A stretch of DNA of 33,180 nt from a virus, in IMG/VR virus record IMGVR_UViG_3300014497_000285, positions 1-33,180 of that record, one strand, 5' to 3'. The stretch's first letter is position 1. Each line of letters starts with the position of its first letter. A model generated the notes under the pieces. That model searched no databases. It was not told where the DNA came from and saw nothing but the letters and a program-made list of their open reading frames with translations. Positions 8,210 to 15,297 of the stretch are shown piece after piece. A program made the position numbers and the translations under genes.

Positions 8210-8581
8210 ATGTCCGCAGAATCGTTTGGTGGTTTCGCCACCCTGGTCAAACTGTATGGCTTCAAGGCGGCGCTGGGCATGGTCGGCGCGGCCATGCTGT
8301 ACATCGTGCTGCCGCCGCTGAATAGCGACGGCACCTTCAACAAGGGCGAGTTCGTCGCCCGCCTGGCCTGCGCGGGCGTGTTCTCGTGCCTGCTGGGCGG
8401 CACCGTGTACCAGCTGCTGTGCGCCCAGCTCCCCGCCATCGGCGCCATGGTCAATGCCTCCGCCATCGACTTGATCGTGGGCGCACCTGGCTGGTGGGTA
8501 TCGCGCGCCGTGGCCCTGTGGTTCCAGCGCCGCAGCGACAAGGACATCGCCGAGCTGGTCAAAGACGCGAAGGAACATTGA
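8210..8581 (+). CDS. holin
   Basis: The 123-residue protein has three predicted membrane segments (about 16-34, 48-69 and 84-102) and a charged C terminus (RRSDKDIAELVKDAKEH), as expected for a holin that permeabilises the inner membrane to release the endolysin. I chose ATG 8210 because GGAG lies 8 bases upstream. It directly precedes the endolysin with an overlapping TGATG. The holin family is not one I can name with certainty. Confidence 0.8.
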   Translation: MSAESFGGFATLVKLYGFKAALGMVGAAMLYIVLPPLNSDGTFNKGEFVARLACAGVFSCLLGGTVYQLLCAQLPAIGAMVNASAIDLIVGAPGWWVSRAVALWFQRRSDKDIAELVKDAKEH

Positions 8582-9141
8582 TGGCCATCACTGACACCCA
8601 GTTGATCGCGCACGTCATCGACGCCATCTTGCGTTCCGAAGGCGGCTATGTGAACGACCCGCAAGACAAGGGCGGTGAAACCAACTTCGGCATCACCGTG
8701 GCCGTGGCCCGCGCCAACGGCTACGCGGGGCCGATGCGCGATCTGCCCGTGGCCGTGGCGCGCGCCATCTACACGGCCCGCTACATCACGGAACCGAAGT
8801 TCGACCAGGTGCTGGCCCTGCATGCCGGCATCGGCGCCGAAGTGATCGACACAGGCGTGAACATGGGGCCGCACCGCGCGGCCGAGTTCCTGCAGCGCTG
8901 GCTGAACGGTTTCAACGACACGGGGGCACGCTACCCCGCCCTGTTCGTCGACGGCCGCCTGGGCGCGCAGTCGCTGGGTGCGCTGGCCGCCTTCCTGAAA
9001 TGGCGCGGCCAGGACGGCGCCGCCGTGCTGCTGCGCGCCCTGAACGGCCTGCAGGCGGCGCGCTACCTGGAAATCACCGAGGCAAACAAGAGCCAGCGCC
9101 GCTTTCTGTTCGGCTGGATCAAGGAACGGGTGGCCATGTGA
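8581..9141 (+). CDS. endolysin, glycoside hydrolase family 108 type
   Basis: This 186-residue muralytic enzyme has the family signature SEGGYVNDPQDKGGETNFGI near the N terminus. E20 of the EGGY motif is the expected catalytic acid, and a C-terminal peptidoglycan-binding part follows (about 90-186, including FVDGRLGAQSLGAL). No signal peptide is evident, so export should depend on the holin. It replaces the unrelated lysozyme-like gpK of P2. The gene is coupled at both ends, to the holin and to Rz. Confidence 0.9.
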   Translation: MAITDTQLIAHVIDAILRSEGGYVNDPQDKGGETNFGITVAVARANGYAGPMRDLPVAVARAIYTARYITEPKFDQVLALHAGIGAEVIDTGVNMGPHRAAEFLQRWLNGFNDTGARYPALFVDGRLGAQSLGALAAFLKWRGQDGAAVLLRALNGLQAARYLEITEANKSQRRFLFGWIKERVAM

Positions 9142-9650
9142 CCGCGACCACCTGGCGCCCGCTGGCCGCTGTTCTCCTGTGCGGCGCCCTGGTCGGCTGG
9201 ACGGCGCAGGGCTGGCGCAAGGACGCGGCCATCGCCGCACTGCAGCGGGCGGCGGCTATCCAAACATCCAGCGCCGCCAGCGCGCTGGCCCAGGCCACCG
9301 CCCGCGTGCTCACCTTGGAGCGCGCCGCCGGCGCCGCCCTGGCGCAGCGCGCCGACCACCTCACCCAGGAGCAAACCCATGCGAAAACTGAGCGTGACCG
9401 TTTCAGCCTTGATGTGCGCAGCGGCGCTGTGCGCCTGTCAATCCCCGTTGCCAGCGGCCAGTGCGCCACCACTGCAGATTCCACCGCTGCCGCAAGCGAT
9501 CAGCACCAAGCGCGCGCCGAACTTGACCCGGCGACTGCGGCAGCTCTTGACGCCATTGCCGGCGACGGCGACAACGCCACCCGCCAACTGAACGCCTGCA
9601 TCGACGCCTACAACCTGATCCGAGACACCTACCATGTACAAACCGAATAG
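9138..9650 (+). CDS. inner-membrane spanin (Rz-like)
   Basis: This 170-residue protein has an N-terminal membrane anchor (about 6-24, LAAVLLCGALVGWTAQG) followed by a long alanine- and charge-rich helical periplasmic region, the architecture of an i-spanin (Rz) that spans the periplasm and fuses inner and outer membranes. A GTG start overlaps the endolysin stop (GTGA), indicating coupling. It contains the complete Rz1 gene in another frame and overlaps the start of R by 17 bases. Confidence 0.8.
   Translation: MTATTWRPLAAVLLCGALVGWTAQGWRKDAAIAALQRAAAIQTSSAASALAQATARVLTLERAAGAALAQRADHLTQEQTHAKTERDRFSLDVRSGAVRLSIPVASGQCATTADSTAAASDQHQARAELDPATAAALDAIAGDGDNATRQLNACIDAYNLIRDTYHVQTE
9379..9591 (+). 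CDS. outer-membrane lipoprotein spanin (Rz1-like), nested in Rz
   Basis: This 70-residue reading frame lies wholly inside Rz in the +1 frame. It begins MRKLSVTVSALMCAAALCAC, a lipoprotein signal with a lipobox ending at Cys20 (LCAC), and continues as a proline-rich mature peptide (SPLPAASAPPLQIPPLPQ). Nested Rz/Rz1 pairs are the classic two-component spanin arrangement, and P2 has the same in lysB/lysC. Confidence 0.85.
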   Translation: MRKLSVTVSALMCAAALCACQSPLPAASAPPLQIPPLPQAISTKRAPNLTRRLRQLLTPLPATATTPPAN

Positions 9651-10122
9651 CCTGCGCCAGCACCTGGCGGCCGCCATCCCCGACCTGCAGCGCGACCCCG
9701 ACCGCCTGCTGGTCTTCGCCGACGAGGGCAACGTGGTGGCGTCGGCCACCGCCTCCCTCTCCTTCGAATACCGTTTCAAGCTCAACCTGATCGTGACCGA
9801 CTACGCGGGCGACGCCGACGCCATCATGGTGGCCCTGATCGCCTGGCTCAAAGTCCACCAGCTCGACCTGATGGCCAACGAGGAAACGCGCAAGCACGGC
9901 ATCGCCTTCGAGGTGGATTTCAACAACCATGAAACGGTCGACATTTCCATCAAGCTGGACCTAACCGAGCGCGTGGCCGTCAAGGCCGGCGAGGCGGGCC
10001 GCCTCGACATCAAGCACCTGGCCGAGATACAGCACATGCCGGCCTACGCGGACGAGTTCTGGAAGCTGTACGCCGGCGAGACCCTGCTGGCCGAATGGCG
10101 CACGCCCGAGGCCACACCATGA
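9634..10122 (+). CDS. R: tail completion protein (P2 gpR-like)
   Basis: The 162-residue protein (P2 gpR about 155) acts with S in completing the tail tube. N-terminal MYKPNSLRQHLAAAIPDLQRDPDRL and a central FEYRFKLNLIVTDYAGDADAI are typical; both are shown here as short extracts. It overlaps Rz by 17 bases and S by 4 (ATGA). Confidence 0.9.
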   Translation: MYKPNSLRQHLAAAIPDLQRDPDRLLVFADEGNVVASATASLSFEYRFKLNLIVTDYAGDADAIMVALIAWLKVHQLDLMANEETRKHGIAFEVDFNNHETVDISIKLDLTERVAVKAGEAGRLDIKHLAEIQHMPAYADEFWKLYAGETLLAEWRTPEATP

Positions 10123-10586
10123 GCAGCGACCTGCACGCGCTGGAAGCCTGGGCAGGCGCCCTGCTGGCCAAGCTGCAGCCGGCCCAGCGCCGCGCCATCA
10201 ATCACAAGGTGGCTATCGACCTGCGCCGCAGCCAGGCGCAGCGCATTAAGGCACAGCAGGGGCCGGACGGCGCGGCCTATCCGGCGCGCAAGCGGCGCAA
10301 GGAATTCAAGGGGAAGAATGGACGGATCAAGCGGCAGAAGGCTGCCATGTTCGCCAAGATTCGCACCGCAAAACACCTGAAAGTGAAGGCGAGCGGCGAC
10401 CAGATCGAGGTCGGCTTCTTTGGCTGGGTAGCGCGCGTGGCGCGGGTGCATCAGTTTGGCCAGCAAGATCGCGTGTCAAAAAAAGGGCCGGCATACAAGT
10501 ATCCGGAGCGGCCGTTGCTGGGGTTAAGTGAACCGGATCGAACGTTCATACGCGAATCGCTGTTACGTCACCTAGAAAAATTTTAG
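10119..10586 (+). CDS. S: tail completion/virion morphogenesis protein (P2 gpS-like)
   Basis: This 155-residue protein (P2 gpS about 150) has the family motif GPDGAAYPARKRRK and C-terminal YPERPLLGLSEPD. I chose ATG 10119 because it overlaps the R stop (ATGA). The last codons turn AT-rich, and the AT-rich island begins immediately after the stop codon. In P2 the next gene would be V. Confidence 0.9.
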   Translation: MSSDLHALEAWAGALLAKLQPAQRRAINHKVAIDLRRSQAQRIKAQQGPDGAAYPARKRRKEFKGKNGRIKRQKAAMFAKIRTAKHLKVKASGDQIEVGFFGWVARVARVHQFGQQDRVSKKGPAYKYPERPLLGLSEPDRTFIRESLLRHLEKF

Positions 10587-10699
10587 AATTTGTGACAAAA
10601 TTTCATCACGCTCGCTATTAATGAGTTATGGTAGTTAAAATATTTAAAAATATCGAGGAAATTTTTTCCAAATAATTTTCAGTAAAATCTAGGATTTGT

Positions 10700-11536
10700 A
10701 TGCAAAAATTTTCAGATAGATATGGTTATACATCATCAGAAAAGGCTTTTCAGCGAGAATCTGTAGATGTTGCACTACGTACCAAGATTTGGAATATATT
10801 GAAAGTGGAAATTTGGGATAATTATGATTATGGAAAAAGAAATTATCACGGGATAACGAGCAACATCGACAAATTAGCCAAACGTCTATGGTTTAGCTAT
10901 TTCAATAAAGATTTAGACGATCTCCCTGACTTTTCCGAGCGGTATGGAAAAAATGGTTATTACGACATATTCAAAAATTATTTCTACAACTGCAAATGGT
11001 TTGAGTTTTACAACTTCCTAGAAGAAATCGCAAACGACGGCAGTAATTTGATTTCTGATAGTACAAAAACATGGATCAACAATACATTAGAAAATCTCAA
11101 TTCTGCATATAGATTCGTTGGTAAAAATATTGCTGAAATTACTGACAAAACTGAAATAGAGTGCATTGATGATGCCATTACCATTTCAGAAAAGTCCGCC
11201 CGCACTCATTTAAGTGTAGCTCTTCGTATGCTTAGTGATAGAGAAAATCCTGACTATCGAAATTCAGTAAAGGAATCTATCTCCGCAGTAGAAGCGACGT
11301 GCAGGCTTGTAACGGGAAATCCTTCAGCAACACTAGGCGAAGCGCTAAAAAAAGTCCAAAACCTTCATCCCGCTATGTCGCGTGCTTTTGCACAACTCTA
11401 TGGCTATACAAACGACTCGTCCGGCATTCGCCACTCCTTAACAGATGAAGCGACCATTAGTTATGCTGATGCAAAATTCATGTTGGTTACGTGCTCAGCG
11501 TTCGTATCATATTTAAAAACAACTGCAACACAATAA
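10700..11536 (+). CDS. AbiJ-type abortive-infection protein (putative phage-defence cargo)
   Basis: The 278-residue protein has two parts. The N-terminal part (about 1-120, beginning FSDRYGYTSSEKAFQRESVD, then LRTKIWNIL) matches the AbiJ N-terminal domain 4 pattern. The C-terminal part (about 185-275) has SISAVEATCRLVTG, LGEALKKVQNLHPAM and SGIRHSLTDE, with R244-H245 as a HEPN-like conserved pair. Such proteins are associated with abortive infection; RNase activity is an inference from HEPN relatives. A weak AGGA lies upstream of the ATG. The gene is about 37% G+C in the line I counted, against clearly higher in neighbours, and sits inside the late tail operon, so it was acquired horizontally. 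The 113 upstream bases are AT-rich and probably carry its own promoter, but I cannot pick out one convincing -35/-10 pair. Confidence 0.75.
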   Translation: MQKFSDRYGYTSSEKAFQRESVDVALRTKIWNILKVEIWDNYDYGKRNYHGITSNIDKLAKRLWFSYFNKDLDDLPDFSERYGKNGYYDIFKNYFYNCKWFEFYNFLEEIANDGSNLISDSTKTWINNTLENLNSAYRFVGKNIAEITDKTEIECIDDAITISEKSARTHLSVALRMLSDRENPDYRNSVKESISAVEATCRLVTGNPSATLGEALKKVQNLHPAMSRAFAQLYGYTNDSSGIRHSLTDEATISYADAKFMLVTCSAFVSYLKTTATQ

Positions 11537-11598
11537 TTTTATGACATTCATGATGAGAATTTTTTTGTGCTGTCATCAAACCTGATATTAACCTTCCT

Positions 11599-11620
11599 CC
11601 GGCGTGTATCCGCACACGGA
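11599..11620. repeat. copy 1 of a 22-bp near-repeat, before the island membrane gene
   Basis: This element matches the segment at 12732-12753 in 19 of 22 positions, sharing GCGTG.ATCCGCAC.CGGA. It forms a weaker hairpin (CGTGT/ACACG) followed by TTTTT, so it could also be a weak terminator after the AbiJ-type gene. The start codon of the next gene follows within 20 bases. Confidence 0.6.
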
Positions 11621-11628
11621 TTTTTAAT

Positions 11629-12618
11629 TTGAAAAATATGACATCACCCACTATCGATTGGAATTGGTTTTTTAGCTCACTTGCTCAGTCCGCTGCTGCA
11701 ATTGTTGGAATTTTTGGCGCCTTCATCATTACGAAAATATTATCTAATCAAGGGATATTTTCCGATAAGAACATAAAAATAAAAGAACTAATAGCAGACG
11801 GAGAAAAAATATCAGATCAAGCGCTCGGCAGATATTTTGAGTGGTACAACACAAATTTCAATAAAAATTCCATCTACCAAGCAGAAAATTTACTTATAAA
11901 AGATCCAAATATTAAGGCTGAAGAAATATTAAAAGAAATAAATTTCTCCCCATTCACAAAATATGAAGAAGCCTTAGAAGAAATCAACGATCTAATCAGC
12001 AAAAAAAATGAACAACTAGACTTGAACGATAAAAGAATTAAGTCCCACCTAGCTGCCGAACGAGCACGTTTGGACAGAGAAGGAAAGACGCATTATGCGG
12101 CAGCCATGCTAAACTCACCACTAGCGCGTCTTACATCATTTCCTAATTTAGACATAGGACCTCAACTTATAGAGGAGCGCGAATTCATTGACAAAGTTTT
12201 CCGTGATGCACGACATCACTCCCGCGTAGTAAGCAATTTTCATCAGACGATATCCAACAATCCAGAATCATCTACTGCCATATCATACTCACTGATAATG
12301 GTTGGAATTCTTTTCTTACTAGGGGTAATCTATCCTCTTAGCTTCTTACCGGCACCAGTTCCTAGCACACCTGAATTATCTATAGCCGGGTCCTTTGAAT
12401 TCATAACCTCAATTCGCGGAATACTTCTATCGCTAGTAAGTATAATATTCGGAATAATTCTTATAATGTTTTTTACAATGAATTTTCGCATGAAATATTC
12501 CCAAAAAAACATAGAAGAATTATTAAAATTTTCCCTACCTAAAAACTACTCCACATACTTAGATATACTTGAAGAAAACATAATAATAAAAAAAGAAAAA
12601 ACAAAAACTCACAATTAA
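11629..12618 (+). CDS. membrane protein of unknown function (island gene 2)
   Basis: This 329-residue protein (TTG start at 11629; ATG at 11638 is the alternative) has an N-terminal hydrophobic segment, FFSSLAQSAAAIVGIFGAFI (14-33), then a charged, largely helical region of about 180 residues, and two further membrane segments (about 220-241 and 265-285) before a lysine-rich tail. The N-terminal motif recurs, as I remember, in uncharacterised bacterial membrane proteins, but I know no function. A GGA eight bases before TTG is the only ribosome-site candidate. The gene is strongly AT-rich like the AbiJ-type gene before it. A membrane effector in a defence pair is possible but unproven. Confidence 0.7.
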   Translation: MKNMTSPTIDWNWFFSSLAQSAAAIVGIFGAFIITKILSNQGIFSDKNIKIKELIADGEKISDQALGRYFEWYNTNFNKNSIYQAENLLIKDPNIKAEEILKEINFSPFTKYEEALEEINDLISKKNEQLDLNDKRIKSHLAAERARLDREGKTHYAAAMLNSPLARLTSFPNLDIGPQLIEEREFIDKVFRDARHHSRVVSNFHQTISNNPESSTAISYSLIMVGILFLLGVIYPLSFLPAPVPSTPELSIAGSFEFITSIRGILLSLVSIIFGIILIMFFTMNFRMKYSQKNIEELLKFSLPKNYSTYLDILEENIIIKKEKTKTHN

Positions 12619-12731
12619 TATAAGTAGCCACACAAAAAAATATTTCACTTCATGAAGCACAATAACTTTATCGATATCTGATGCGGTACATCAACTAATA
12701 ATAGAGTCATTAAAACGTATATCAACCCGCC

Positions 12732-12753
12732 CCCGCGTGCATCCGCACGCGGA
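12732..12753. repeat. copy 2 of the 22-bp near-repeat, before gene V
   Basis: This copy contains a perfect 8-bp hairpin, CCGCGTGC ATCC GCACGCGG, then GA. G+C-rich phage-like sequence resumes exactly here, so this is the right-hand joint of the AT-rich island. It may be the original leader of V, with copy 1 brought in with or duplicated during insertion. Confidence 0.65.
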
Positions 12754-12772
12754 CTTCGGCAACATGCATTGC

Positions 12773-13435
12773 ATGAACGCCGACCTGTCCGACCTCCTCC
12801 GCTTGCTACAAAACCTGATCCGCCTGGGCACCATCGCAGAGGTCAACGGGGCCAAGGCGCGCGTGCGGCTCGGGCCGACGCTCACCACCGAATGGCTGAA
12901 ATGGGCCACACGACGCGCCGGCAGCATGCGCACTTGGTCGGCGCCCACCATGGGCGAACAAGTGATCGTCTTTTCCCCGGGCGGTGACCTGACGCGCGGC
13001 GTCATCTTGCCGGCGCTGTACTCGCAGGAATTTGACGCGCCGGAAATCAGCCCCACCATCCATACCACGCACTACCCGGACGGCGCCGTGGTGCAGTACG
13101 ACCATGCGACCCACGCCCTCATCGCCACGCTGCCAGGCGGCACCGCCACCATCACCGCCGACAAGGTCACGTCGAACGCACCGAGCACCATCTGCACGGG
13201 CGACCTGACCGTCATGGGCAATCTGCTTGTCGAGCAAGCGGCGACCGTCAACGGCGCCACCGCCCTGAACAGCGGCGTGAACGCCAAGGCCGGCGCCGCT
13301 GGCGGCGTGGCCATGGCAGTGCAAGGCACTGTGAAAGCCAGCGAGGACGTGCTGGCGGGCGCCATCAGCCTGGCCAAGCACCCGCACGGCGGCGTCAAAC
13401 AAGGCGAAGACCAATCGGGCGGGCCACTGCCATGA
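12773..13435 (+). CDS. V: baseplate spike protein (P2 gpV-like)
   Basis: The 220-residue protein (P2 gpV about 211) is the trimeric membrane-piercing spike at the tail tip. The N-terminal OB-like part includes EWLKWATRRAGSMRTWSAPT and GEQVIVFSPGGDL, a repetitive beta-helix follows, and the C-terminal HPH (203-205, in AKHPHGGV) fits the metal-binding tip histidines. I chose ATG 12773 for similarity of MNADLSDLLRLL to family starts; ATG 12764 is an alternative. It is the first gene of the V-W-J-I-H operon, and its leader is the island joint. Confidence 0.9.
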   Translation: MNADLSDLLRLLQNLIRLGTIAEVNGAKARVRLGPTLTTEWLKWATRRAGSMRTWSAPTMGEQVIVFSPGGDLTRGVILPALYSQEFDAPEISPTIHTTHYPDGAVVQYDHATHALIATLPGGTATITADKVTSNAPSTICTGDLTVMGNLLVEQAATVNGATALNSGVNAKAGAAGGVAMAVQGTVKASEDVLAGAISLAKHPHGGVKQGEDQSGGPLP

Positions 13436-13776
13436 TGGGCATGCACGCCGCCACCGGGCGCAGCCTGACGGGCCTGGGCCACCTGCGCCAGTCCGTGACC
13501 GACATTCTCACGACGCCCATCGGCTCGCGCATCCGGCGCCGCCGCTATGGCTCCGAAGTGCCCGAACTGATCGACCAGCCCTTGCACAGCGCCACGCAGT
13601 TGCGCATCTATGCGGCCACCGCCTTTGCCCTGCGCCGCTGGGAGCCGCGCCTGCAGCTCGCCAGCGTACAGCTCACGCGCGACACGGACGGCGCCATCGC
13701 GCTGCTGCTCGATGGTACGGCCAATGGCCAGGGCATCACCCTGGCCGTGCCCGTCAAGCAAGGCGGCGCCGTATGA
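13432..13776 (+). CDS. W: baseplate wedge protein, gp25-like (P2 gpW-like)
   Basis: This 114-residue protein matches P2 gpW (115). The lysozyme-like gp25 wedge fold is indicated by DILTTPIGSRIRRRRYGSEV and PELIDQPL. It joins the wedge around the central spike. ATGA overlaps occur at both ends, with V and J. Confidence 0.94.
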   Translation: MMGMHAATGRSLTGLGHLRQSVTDILTTPIGSRIRRRRYGSEVPELIDQPLHSATQLRIYAATAFALRRWEPRLQLASVQLTRDTDGAIALLLDGTANGQGITLAVPVKQGGAV

Positions 13777-14684
13777 GCACGCCCATCGACCTGACCCAGT
13801 TGCCGGCACCCAGCGTGGTGGAAGTGCTGGACTTCGAAGCCATCCTCGCCACACGCAAAGCCCACCTGGTGAGCCTGCTGCCGGAAGCCGAGCGCGCCGC
13901 CGTCACGGCCCTGCTGGAGCTTGAATCGGAACCGGCCACCAAACTGCTGGAAGAGAACAGCTATCAGGAAACCATCCTGCGCAACCGCGTCAACGAAGCG
14001 GGCAAGGCCGTCATGCTGGCGTTCGCCCTCGATGGCGACCTGGATCAACTGGGCGCCAACGTCAACGTGGCGCGCCTGACCATCACGCCGGCCAATCCCA
14101 ATGCCCTGCCGCCCGTGGCGGCCATCATGGAAGACAACGACGCCTACCGCCTGCGCATCCAGGAAGCGCCGGACGGCCTGTCCGTCGCCGGCCCGAAAGC
14201 CTCCTACGAATTTCACGCCCGCAGTGCGGACGGCCAGGTCAAGGACGCGAGCGCCACCAGCCCCGCGCCGGCCAGCGTCACCGTCACGGTGCTGGCCAAC
14301 AATGAAACCGGCATCGCCAGCGCGGAATTGCTGGCCATCGTGGCACGCGCGCTCAACGCCGAGGAAGTGCGCCCCCTGGGCGACCGCTTGAGCGTGCAAG
14401 CTGCCCAGGTCATCGATTACCAGATCGAGGCCACCTTGTTTATCGGCGTCGGCCCGGAAGTGCCGATTCTGCTGGAGGCCGCGCGCGCCAACGCCGTGCG
14501 CGTGTCGCAGCCGCGCCGCCCGCTGGGCCACAGCATCTATCGTTCCGCCTGCAGCGCCGCCGTGCACGTCGAAGGCGTGCGCAAGGTCGTCTTGACCAGT
14601 CCGGCGGCGGATATCGAACTGAACGCCACCCAGGCCGCGCGCTGCACCGCCATCAAGCTGAATGTGGTGGTACGCGATGAGTAA
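13773..14684 (+). CDS. J: baseplate assembly protein J (P2 gpJ-like)
   Basis: At 303 residues it has the length of P2 gpJ (302). It has the usual N-terminal DLTQLPAPSVVEVLDFEAIL and central YEFHARSADGQVKDASATSP, both typical of the baseplate J family. It forms the outer baseplate wedge with W and I. It overlaps W by 4 bases and I by 8. Confidence 0.95.
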   Translation: MSTPIDLTQLPAPSVVEVLDFEAILATRKAHLVSLLPEAERAAVTALLELESEPATKLLEENSYQETILRNRVNEAGKAVMLAFALDGDLDQLGANVNVARLTITPANPNALPPVAAIMEDNDAYRLRIQEAPDGLSVAGPKASYEFHARSADGQVKDASATSPAPASVTVTVLANNETGIASAELLAIVARALNAEEVRPLGDRLSVQAAQVIDYQIEATLFIGVGPEVPILLEAARANAVRVSQPRRPLGHSIYRSACSAAVHVEGVRKVVLTSPAADIELNATQAARCTAIKLNVVVRDE

Positions 14685-15297
14685 GCTCGTGCCGACCTTG
14701 CCGCCCAACACCACGGCGCTCGAGCGCGCCATTGCCGTGGCCTGCGCCGAGCTGGTCAACGTGCCCGTACCGCTGCGCGACCTGTGGAACGCCGACCGCT
14801 GCCCGGTCGCCCTGCTGCCGTTTCTGGCCTGGGCCTGTTCCGTTGACCGCTGGGACGACGCCTGGCCCGAATCGACCAAGCGCGGCACGATCAAGGCGTC
14901 CTATTTCATCCACAAGCACAAGGGCACGATTGCCGCCGTGCGCCGCGTGGTGGAGTCCCTGGGCTATTTGATCCGCATTACCGAATGGTGGCAGACCACG
15001 CCGCCGGGCGTGCCGGGCACGTTCCGTCTCGACGTGGGCGTACTGGACACGGGTATCACCGACGCCATGTTCCAGGAAATGGAACGCCTGATCGCCGACG
15101 CCAAGCCCGTCAGCCGCCACATGACGGGCCTGGCCATTTATCTGGAAAGTCGCGGCAACGTCTACGCGGGCGCCTGCGCCTACCACGGCGACAGCATGAC
15201 CGTGTATCCCTGGATCGCGGAAACCATCGAAGTGCGCGGCACGCTGTTACAAAGCGGCGCATCCCATACCATCGACACCCTGACCATCTATCCATGA
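14677..15297 (+). CDS. I: tail protein I (P2 gpI-like)
   Basis: The 206-residue protein (P2 gpI about 176) has the family signature RDLWNADRCPVALLPFLAW followed by DRWDDAWPE, then RVVESLGY. It connects the fibres to the baseplate. I chose ATG 14677, with an 8-base overlap with J. The C terminus (about 165-206) carries an extra beta-rich segment compared with P2. The stop overlaps the H start (ATGA). Confidence 0.92.
   Translation: MSKLVPTLPPNTTALERAIAVACAELVNVPVPLRDLWNADRCPVALLPFLAWACSVDRWDDAWPESTKRGTIKASYFIHKHKGTIAAVRRVVESLGYLIRITEWWQTTPPGVPGTFRLDVGVLDTGITDAMFQEMERLIADAKPVSRHMTGLAIYLESRGNVYAGACAYHGDSMTVYPWIAETIEVRGTLLQSGASHTIDTLTIYP

Noticed and set aside
10590-10610. CRP-like site (TGTGA...TCAC) before the AbiJ-type gene
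   Set aside because: The half-sites are about 9-10 bases apart instead of 6, so the match is probably chance in AT-rich DNA.
13608-14894. Long leftward open frame (428 codons) opposite W, J and I
   Set aside because: It is antisense to three confidently identified baseplate genes, is of the Arg/Gly/His/Val-rich composition typical of GC-rich shadows and resembles no known family.
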